The notes below the pieces were generated by a model. The model was not told the origin of the DNA. It made no database searches and saw only the letters and a list, made by a program, of their open reading frames with translations. A stretch of DNA of 11,181 nucleotides. It comes from Ruminococcaceae bacterium UBA3710 (GTDB taxonomy: Bacteria; Bacillota; Clostridia; Oscillospirales; Acutalibacteraceae). Position numbers and translations under genes: made by a program. This document shows, in pieces, positions 6,112-11,181 of the stretch (positions are counted from its first letter, which is position 1; every line of letters begins with the position of its first letter). Location of the stretch: positions 1 through 11,181 of the forward strand of contig DFHZ01000063.1 in the NCBI GenBank assembly GCA_002371985.1, given 5' to 3'.

Positions 6112-7797
6112 ATGGAAGAAAAGGAAATTTTAACAGAAGAGGTAAAACCGTCTAACTTTATTCACGATTTTATTGACGAAGATTTAAAAGAGGGCGTTTA
6201 TGACCACGTCCAGACCCGTTTTCCGCCTGAGCCTAACGGATACCTTCATATAGGACACGCCAAGGCTATTTGCATTGACTTTGGAACGGCTGAAAAATAC
6301 GGCGGTAAGTGCAATCTAAGGCTTGACGATACTAACCCTACAAAAGAAGATGTAGAGTATGTTGATGCTATTAAAGAGGATATTGAGTGGCTTGGATTTA
6401 AGTGGGATAATGTTTTTTATGCCTCTGATTATTTTGATTTTATCTATGAATGTGCCTTAAAACTTATTGATATGGGACTTGCTTATATCGACGAATCAAC
6501 TCCCGATGAAATAAGGGAAATGAGGGGTACTCTAACGGTTGCCGGTACGGAAAGTCCTTATAGAAACAGACCCATCGAAGAAACTAAAAAACTGTTTAAG
6601 GATATGACCGACGGCAAGGTAGACGAGGGCAAAATGGTACTTCGTGCAAAAATAGATATGTCTTCTTCAAATATGAATATGAGAGACCCGATTATATACC
6701 GTGTTTTAAAGGCTACTCACCATAGAACAGGGGATAAATGGTGCGTTTATCCTATGTACGATTTTGCTCATCCGCTATCTGATGCCAAAGAGGGTGTAAC
6801 CCATTCTTTATGCTCTTTGGAGTTTGAAAACCATAGACCTTTGTACGATTGGTTTTTAAAAGTGCTTGAAATACCAAATCCCCCGAGACAAATAGAATTT
6901 GCAAGAATGAATGTGAACTATACACTTACAAGCAAACGCAAATGTCTAAAACTTGTAAACGATAATCTCGTTTCCGGTTGGGATGACCCGAGAATGGCTA
7001 CTATTTGCGGAATGAGAAGAAGAGGTTATCCGGCAAAGGCTGTCAGAGATTTCGTTGATAAAATAGGTGTTTCAAAGGCGTATAGCGTTATTGATTACGC
7101 ACTTCTTGAGTCTTGCGTAAGAGATTATCTTAACGAAAATGCCGATAGAGCAATGGCAGTTTTAAGACCTTTAAAGGTTGTAATTGACAATTATCCCGAG
7201 GGTAAAACCGAGGAAATAGAGGTTGATATTAACCCTAATAAACCCGAAAAAGGTAAGAAAACGGTTGTTTTCAGCAGAGAAATTTTTATCGAGCAGGACG
7301 ATTTTTCTCTTAATCCTCCCGGAAAGTATTTCAGGCTTTGCCCTGAAAAAGAGGTTCGCCTTAAGGGTGCATACTATGTAAGGTATGCTTCTCACGAAGA
7401 GGACGAAAACGGCAATATAACCGTTGTTCACTGTACCTATGACCCCGAAAGCAGAGGAGGGGAAACTCCCGATAAGCGAAAGGTTAAGGGTACTCTCCAC
7501 TGGGTAAGTGCAACATCTTGTGCTACTGCTACCGTTAGGCTTTATGACAGGCTGTTTCTTGTTGAAAATCCGAGTGATGAGGAAGGCGTTTCCTCATTTG
7601 CCGATAACCTTAACCCTGAGTCGCTGACTGTCCTTAATAATTGTAAAATTGATGCTGATTTGGTATCGTCAAAGGTCGGCGATACATTCCAGTTTATGAG
7701 ACAGGGCTATTTCTGTCTTGATAAAGATTCAACAAAGGATAATATTATCTTTAACCGTACAGTAGGGCTTAAAGATTCTTTTTCTAAAAAGTTATGA
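6112..7797 (+). CDS. glnS: Glutaminyl-tRNA synthetase
   Basis: This enzyme charges tRNA-Gln directly with glutamine and ATP, bypassing the Glu-tRNA-Gln amidotransferase (GatCAB) route. At 561 aa it is close to the E. coli enzyme. It shows FPPEPNGYLHIGHAK (37-51) with the exact HIGH motif at 46-49, and a LDDTNP signature at 71-76. The KMSKS-type motif is TSKRK at 273-277, where E. coli has MSKRK. The conserved GWDDPRM follows at 289-295. The C-terminal half (about 345-550) forms the two beta-barrels of the GlnRS anticodon-binding region, which separates it from bacterial GluRS. The ATG is 3 nt after the gltX stop, with AGAGG at the end of gltX as ribosome binding site. The stop overlaps the start of nif3 (ATGA). 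Most Firmicutes outside Clostridia lack GlnRS, so the gene reflects an old transfer in the lineage (established for bacterial GlnRS in general, not tested here). Confidence 0.96.
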   Translation: MEEKEILTEEVKPSNFIHDFIDEDLKEGVYDHVQTRFPPEPNGYLHIGHAKAICIDFGTAEKYGGKCNLRLDDTNPTKEDVEYVDAIKEDIEWLGFKWDNVFYASDYFDFIYECALKLIDMGLAYIDESTPDEIREMRGTLTVAGTESPYRNRPIEETKKLFKDMTDGKVDEGKMVLRAKIDMSSSNMNMRDPIIYRVLKATHHRTGDKWCVYPMYDFAHPLSDAKEGVTHSLCSLEFENHRPLYDWFLKVLEIPNPPRQIEFARMNVNYTLTSKRKCLKLVNDNLVSGWDDPRMATICGMRRRGYPAKAVRDFVDKIGVSKAYSVIDYALLESCVRDYLNENADRAMAVLRPLKVVIDNYPEGKTEEIEVDINPNKPEKGKKTVVFSREIFIEQDDFSLNPPGKYFRLCPEKEVRLKGAYYVRYASHEEDENGNITVVHCTYDPESRGGETPDKRKVKGTLHWVSATSCATATVRLYDRLFLVENPSDEEGVSSFADNLNPESLTVLNNCKIDADLVSSKVGDTFQFMRQGYFCLDKDSTKDNIIFNRTVGLKDSFSKKL

Positions 7798-8537
7798 TAA
7801 CAGTAAATGACATTTTAAATTTTTTAAATTCTAAATATCCGGTTGAAGATGCCTGTGATTTTGATAATGTAGGACTTTTGGTCGGGGATGGCAATGAAAC
7901 TGTAAAAAAGGTTTTGGTTTGCCTTGATGCCGATATTTCTGCCGTTAAAGAAGCAATAAATGTAGGTGCAAACCTTATAGTTACGCATCATCCTGTTATT
8001 TTTGATGCTCTTAAGTCGGTAACCGACGGAAGTGTCCTCATACCGATTATAAAGAATAATATATCCGTTATTTCCATGCATACGAATTTTGATGTCGGTG
8101 TAGGCGGAGTAAATGATATATTGTGCTCTTTATTGCCTTTAAAAAATGTAAAGAAATTTAAGGCTTCGGACGGTTATATTCTAAACTATGCCGAAACCGA
8201 TATTTCCGACCCGGATTTACTTGCCGATAAAATAAAAAAGGTTTTGGGATTTTCTGTTCGCTATGTTGCAGGAAGACCGATTAAAAAACTTCTTGTATGT
8301 TCGGGATCCGGTGGCAATTTTATAGGTGATGCGGTAAGCGGTGGCTTTGATGCACTTATTACTGCCGATGTTAAGCACAACCATTTTATCGAGGCTATAA
8401 ACAACGGCATTTCGCTATTTGACGCAGGGCACTATGCAACCGAGAATATTTGTGTAAAACCTTTGACCGAACTGCTGAAAAAAGAGTTTCCCGTTGAGGT
8501 TTATTCATACGAGCCTGATTTTATTAAATCAAACTGA
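7794..8537 (+). CDS. Nif3-like dinuclear metal-centre protein
   Basis: The 247-aa protein belongs to the NIF3/YbgI/YqfO family, ring-shaped hexamers with a two-metal site per subunit. The physiological reaction is unsettled, although databases often call it GTP cyclohydrolase 1 type 2. Family ligands are all visible: H65-H66-P (VTHHP), D100 in HTNFD (96-100), and H213/E217 in GHYATE. The protein is the short form; it lacks the PII-like insert that lengthens members such as Bacillus YqfO to about 370 aa. The ATG overlaps the glnS stop by 4 nt with no clear independent ribosome binding site, so translation is probably coupled. It is the last gene of the operon and is followed directly by a terminator. 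In many Clostridia nif3 sits next to trmK; here it does not. Confidence 0.93.
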   Translation: MITVNDILNFLNSKYPVEDACDFDNVGLLVGDGNETVKKVLVCLDADISAVKEAINVGANLIVTHHPVIFDALKSVTDGSVLIPIIKNNISVISMHTNFDVGVGGVNDILCSLLPLKNVKKFKASDGYILNYAETDISDPDLLADKIKKVLGFSVRYVAGRPIKKLLVCSGSGGNFIGDAVSGGFDALITADVKHNHFIEAINNGISLFDAGHYATENICVKPLTELLKKEFPVEVYSYEPDFIKSN

Positions 8538-8575
8538 AAAAACACCGTCTTTCGTGAAAGAAAGACGGTGTTTTT
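8538..8575. terminator. Bidirectional terminator between convergent operons
   Basis: A 16-bp perfect stem, AAAAACACCGTCTTTC (8538-8553) with its complement (8560-8575), has a 6-nt loop. Each arm ends in five A or T, so it can stop transcription both from nif3 (plus) and from the lipoprotein gene (minus), whose stop lies 14 nt away. It begins at the base after the nif3 stop codon. Confidence 0.92.
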
Positions 8576-8589
8576 ATGTCTTAAATATA

Positions 8590-9042
8590 TTAAAGCAGTA
8601 CAGCATCTATTAGTTCGTAGTATGTGTTTTCCCCTTCGCTATAACGGTTAAATATTCCCTCAACCGTAATTTCTCCGTTTGATTGAGGATAATCGTCGGG
8701 ATAAGATTTGCTTGTATCTTTGAGTACAAACTCGAAACCGACACCGCAACAAGCGGTTTGGTCGTTTATAAGGCAAGAATAATAGTTTCTTTGCGGGGTC
8801 TCTTCAACTATAAAAGTTCCTGTTATTTTTACCCTCTTGCCGAGATATTTTGAACTGTTATTAGTCATTTCGACCACCTGAGAATATGCCATAGTGGTGC
8901 TTAATTTTGAAAGGTCATAGTCGATACTGTCAGAAACCGAAGACGAGTTGTTATCTTCGGTTTTTTCTTCGTCTTTACCGTTACAAGCCACAAGGGGAAT
9001 GATAAAGAAAACGGCTAAAATAATTGCAATAAACTTTTTCAT
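8590..9042 (-). CDS. Small lipoprotein with a Cys-Cys motif, last gene of the metal importer operon
   Basis: This is a 150-aa protein of unknown function. Residues 1-20 are a lipoprotein signal: Lys-rich start, hydrophobic core, and lipobox LVAC with lipidated Cys20. It should therefore be anchored on the outer face of the membrane. A low-complexity Asp/Glu/Ser linker (about 21-45) leads to a beta-rich domain (about 50-150). Its strands, such as KRVKITGTFIVEE and GEITVEGIFNRY, suggest a small OB-like barrel. The core motif is CLINDQTACCGVGFEFVL (90-107), with C90, C98 and C99 as possible metal or disulfide residues. Its ATG overlaps the permease stop by 4 nt (ATGA), with a strong AGGGGG ribosome binding site 9 nt upstream, so expression is tied to the transporter. 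A role in capturing or handing over the imported metal is inference from context. I cannot assign a named family with certainty. Confidence 0.85.
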   Translation of the reverse strand: MKKFIAIILAVFFIIPLVACNGKDEEKTEDNNSSSVSDSIDYDLSKLSTTMAYSQVVEMTNNSSKYLGKRVKITGTFIVEETPQRNYYSCLINDQTACCGVGFEFVLKDTSKSYPDDYPQSNGEITVEGIFNRYSEGENTYYELIDAVLL

Positions 9043-9893
9043 TTTCCGCTACCCCCTAAAAACACTCCGAGAACATAGCATAAAGCAAAGGCGATTATAT
9101 CGGCGGCAACTATTGTTGAACCTACGGGAGTTCCTAAAATAATTGCGGCGATTATTCCAATAAGAGAACAAATTACGGATAGTATTGCCGAACAAACAGT
9201 AACACTCTTAAAACTTTTAAATAATCTCATAGCCGAAAGGGCGGGGAAGATAACAAGAGCCGAAATAAGCAAAGAGCCTACAAGGTTCATTGCAAGAACA
9301 ATAATAACGGCAATAATAATCGCAATTATCAGGTTGTATAAATTTGCGTTTGTCCCTGTTGCACTTGCAAAATCTTCGTCGAATGTAACTGCGAAAATTC
9401 TGTTGTATAGAAGTATAAATACGGCAACAACAATTACCGAAAGAATAGCACAAAGGTAAACCTCTGCACGGGTTAATGTAAGAATAGATGTTGAGCCGAA
9501 CAGCGTCGAACAAACATCTCCCGAAAGGTTTCCCGACGGAGAAAAAATGTTAAGAAGCAAATATCCGATAGCAAGGGCACCTACCGAAATCATAGCAATA
9601 GCAGCATCACCCTTGATTTTTGCATTTTGTCCGCCTTTGAGTAACAGCACGGCACAAATAACCGTAACAATAAGCGTAAGCGGCATATCATTTGTAAGTT
9701 TAAATACCGATGCTATTGCCATTCCGCCGAAAGCGACATGAGATAAGCCATCGCCGATAAATGAAAACCTTTTAAGCACAAGCGTTACTCCGAGAAGCGA
9801 AGAACAAAGGGAAATAAGTACACCGACAATTAAAGCATACCGCACAAACGGATAGGCAAAATAGGTGCTTAGGGTTGAAAAAATTGATGCCAT
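9039..9893 (-). CDS. Metal ABC transporter permease (ZnuB/MntB family)
   Basis: This is the membrane subunit of a zinc/manganese-type ABC importer. The 284-aa length is typical. About eight hydrophobic segments are visible, for example near 16-40, 72-86, 97-116, 141-163, 185-220, 232-255 and 260-280. The family motif GDGLSHVAFGG lies at 47-57, just after the first membrane segment, and this region probably contacts the ATPase. FPALSAMRL near 217-225 is also typical. The start codon overlaps the ATPase stop (TAATG), with GAGG four bases upstream, and the stop overlaps the lipoprotein start. The family handles Zn, Mn or Fe; sequence alone does not settle which, so no znuB symbol is given. Confidence 0.94.
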   Translation of the reverse strand: MASIFSTLSTYFAYPFVRYALIVGVLISLCSSLLGVTLVLKRFSFIGDGLSHVAFGGMAIASVFKLTNDMPLTLIVTVICAVLLLKGGQNAKIKGDAAIAMISVGALAIGYLLLNIFSPSGNLSGDVCSTLFGSTSILTLTRAEVYLCAILSVIVVAVFILLYNRIFAVTFDEDFASATGTNANLYNLIIAIIIAVIIVLAMNLVGSLLISALVIFPALSAMRLFKSFKSVTVCSAILSVICSLIGIIAAIILGTPVGSTIVAADIIAFALCYVLGVFLGGSGK

Positions 9894-10600
9894 TATTCCT
9901 CACCGTCCTTACCTGCAAAAACATTTGCAAATTTGCTTTCGAGATACTCTTCTTTTGTACCGAAGAATATATCGTCCCCGATATGAAGAATATGTGTGGC
10001 ATAATTAAGTGCAGATTTAATATCATGAGAAATCATAATGACCGTAGTGCCGTTTTCTTTGTTCAGTGTTTCAATCAGATTATACATATCGTCGGCAACT
10101 TTAGGGTCAAGTCCCGATACGGGCTCGTCTAAAAGTATCATTTTTTCGGTAGCACAAAGGGCCCTCGCTAAAAGGACTCTTTGCTGTTGTCCGCCTGAGA
10201 GTTCACGGTAGCATCTCTTTTTAAGAGCACTAAGACCAAGCCTGTTTATTTGATAATCTGCCATATCTTTATCTTTTTTTGAGTAAAAGGGCTTTGTGCC
10301 TATTTTAGAAAGACATCCCGACAAAACGATTTCATAGACACTTGCAGGGAAATCTTTTTGAATGGTTGTCTGTTGAGGAAGATACCCTATTTCTTTCTCT
10401 TTTAAACCGTCGCCGTAGGTTATAGTGCCGGACATTGGTGATTTAAGACCGAGAATTGTCTTCATAAGGGTAGACTTTCCTGAGCCGTTTTCGCCGATTA
10501 TGCAAAGATAATCGCCCTCATTTACTTCAAAATTCAAGTTTTCTCTGACAATCTTTCCGTCATATCCGAGGGTTAAGTTTCGGCATGTTAATTGAGCCAT
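9893..10600 (-). CDS. Metal ABC transporter ATP-binding protein (ZnuC/MntA family)
   Basis: This is the cytoplasmic ATPase that powers the importer. The 235 aa are normal for the family. Motifs in order: Walker A GENGSGKST (36-44), Q-loop Gln at 76 within YLPQQ, signature LSGGQ (134-138), Walker B MILLDEP (154-160), D-loop SGLD (162-165) and switch His192 in MISHD. All catalytic residues are present. The YLPQQTTIQKDFPASV segment (73-88) is characteristic of the zinc/manganese subclass. The gene starts 14 nt after the solute-binding protein stop; its ribosome binding site AGGAAG (10609-10614) overlaps the end of that upstream gene. Its stop shares one base with the permease start. Confidence 0.95.
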   Translation of the reverse strand: MAQLTCRNLTLGYDGKIVRENLNFEVNEGDYLCIIGENGSGKSTLMKTILGLKSPMSGTITYGDGLKEKEIGYLPQQTTIQKDFPASVYEIVLSGCLSKIGTKPFYSKKDKDMADYQINRLGLSALKKRCYRELSGGQQQRVLLARALCATEKMILLDEPVSGLDPKVADDMYNLIETLNKENGTTVIMISHDIKSALNYATHILHIGDDIFFGTKEEYLESKFANVFAGKDGEE

Positions 10601-10614
10601 ATAATCTACTTCCT

Positions 10615-11181
10615 TTATGTTAAAGCCTTTTTCAAAGAGGCAAGGTTTGATTTTGCTATATCCAAATAGGTTTTACCGCTGTTTACATCTTTAAGAGTTA
10701 TACTCTGCATTGAATCAAGTGTGGCAACAAAGAGGGCGGGGTCATTTGCAGTAGAAATTACGGTTTTTGCTATTTTACCGTCGCTCCCTTCAAGTGCAAT
10801 AACGCAGGGAACTCCCGTTTCTTTTACCTTGTTTGATAGAAAAGAAATCGTTTCAAAAGATGCTTCGCTTTCGGCAGAACAACCTTTAAAAGCCGCAAAG
10901 TAATTAAGACCGTAGTCGTTTGTTAAGTATCTGAAAGGGAAGCGGTCGGCAAAAATAAGGGTTTTTTGTGTGCTATTACCGACAACCGATTCATATTCTT
11001 TATCAAGGGCATCTAATTTTTCGATATATTTATCAGCATTTTCGGTGTAATAGTCGGCATTTTTGCTGTCTATCTCTCCGAGTGTTTTTGCAATAACTTT
11101 GCAAAAGGTTTGAGCCTTTTTTAAAGATAACCAGATATGCTCGTCATATTCTGTTTCTTCTTCGTCCTCGTCCTCTTCTTC
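10615..11181 (-). CDS. Metal ABC transporter substrate-binding protein (ZnuA-like), C-terminal part, cut by the window edge
   Basis: The C-terminal 188 residues of a cluster A-I (ZnuA/AdcA-type) solute-binding lipoprotein, translated by hand, are visible; the N-terminus lies beyond the right edge. Numbering from the edge, residues 1-12 are an almost purely Asp/Glu loop, followed by DEHIWLS (13-19), whose His15 is the conserved second metal ligand. A long helix follows, then FADRFPFRYL (77-86), GCSAESEASFET (100-111), and LDSM (155-158), whose Asp156 fits the last ligand. In E. coli ZnuA the third ligand is His in FHDAYGYF; here Ala78-Asp79 stands there. ZnuA usually has a His-rich loop before the second ligand, but here the visible part is acidic with no His. 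It is upstream of the ATPase in the same operon. Zn is the likeliest cargo, with Mn or another metal possible. Confidence 0.92.
   Translation of the reverse strand, partial: EEEDEDEEETEYDEHIWLSLKKAQTFCKVIAKTLGEIDSKNADYYTENADKYIEKLDALDKEYESVVGNSTQKTLIFADRFPFRYLTNDYGLNYFAAFKGCSAESEASFETISFLSNKVKETGVPCVIALEGSDGKIAKTVISTANDPALFVATLDSMQSITLKDVNSGKTYLDIAKSNLASLKKALT

Noticed and set aside
8538..8575. Long inverted repeat considered as an insertion-sequence end or CRISPR-like repeat.
   Set aside because: It is single-copy, lies immediately after a stop codon between convergent operons and has T-runs on both sides, so a bidirectional terminator explains it fully.
9875..10132. Plus-strand 85-residue frame across the ATPase/permease junction.
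   Set aside because: It is antisense to two strongly conserved ABC transporter genes and has no ribosome binding site or family signature.

Overview
This 11.2-kb window looks like chromosomal DNA from a low-GC, endospore-forming, obligately anaerobic Firmicute (class Clostridia). The evidence is AT-rich DNA, strong purine-rich ribosome binding sites, a SipL-like spore-coat morphogenesis protein, rubredoxin plus a flavodiiron protein, NrdR, and glutamyl- and glutaminyl-tRNA synthetases side by side. UGA is read as stop (rubredoxin, Nif3). The lineage call is inference. I see no mobile element, CRISPR array, phage gene or broken gene, and no stretch over 300 bases lacks a gene.

Left part (1-2250, minus strand): the 5' half of a CAU-anticodon tRNA, probably elongator Met, runs off the left edge. 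It has a consensus sigma-A promoter (TTGACA-17-TATAAT). Next is a two-gene oxygen/NO-detoxification operon: a 596-aa flavodiiron protein, then a 51-aa rubredoxin missed by simple long-ORF calling, closed by a strong terminator. The flavodiiron protein carries, in one chain, the diiron and flavodoxin core, a flavin-reductase domain and a short-spaced rubredoxin. It resembles a fusion of FprA with its electron donor Hrb.

Middle (2294-8537, plus strand): a single-gene unit encodes a SipL-like DUF3794/LysM spore protein and ends in a terminator. An apparent operon nrdR-gltX-glnS-nif3 follows, with gaps of 14 and 3 nt and a 4-nt overlap. Its promoter has a NrdR-box-like palindrome exactly filling the spacer between -35 and -10. 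This suggests NrdR autoregulation that may extend to both aminoacyl-tRNA synthetases.

Right part (8538-11181, minus strand): after a shared bidirectional terminator lies a Zn/Mn-type ABC importer operon. In transcription order it holds the solute-binding protein (C-terminal 188 residues only), ATPase, permease and a small lipoprotein with a Cys-Cys motif. Spacing is tight (14-nt gap, 1-nt overlap, 4-nt overlap). Its promoter and any Zur/metal operator lie beyond the right edge. The genes of greatest interest are the all-in-one flavodiiron protein, the uncharacterised lipoprotein coupled to the metal importer, and the NrdR-box/aaRS arrangement.
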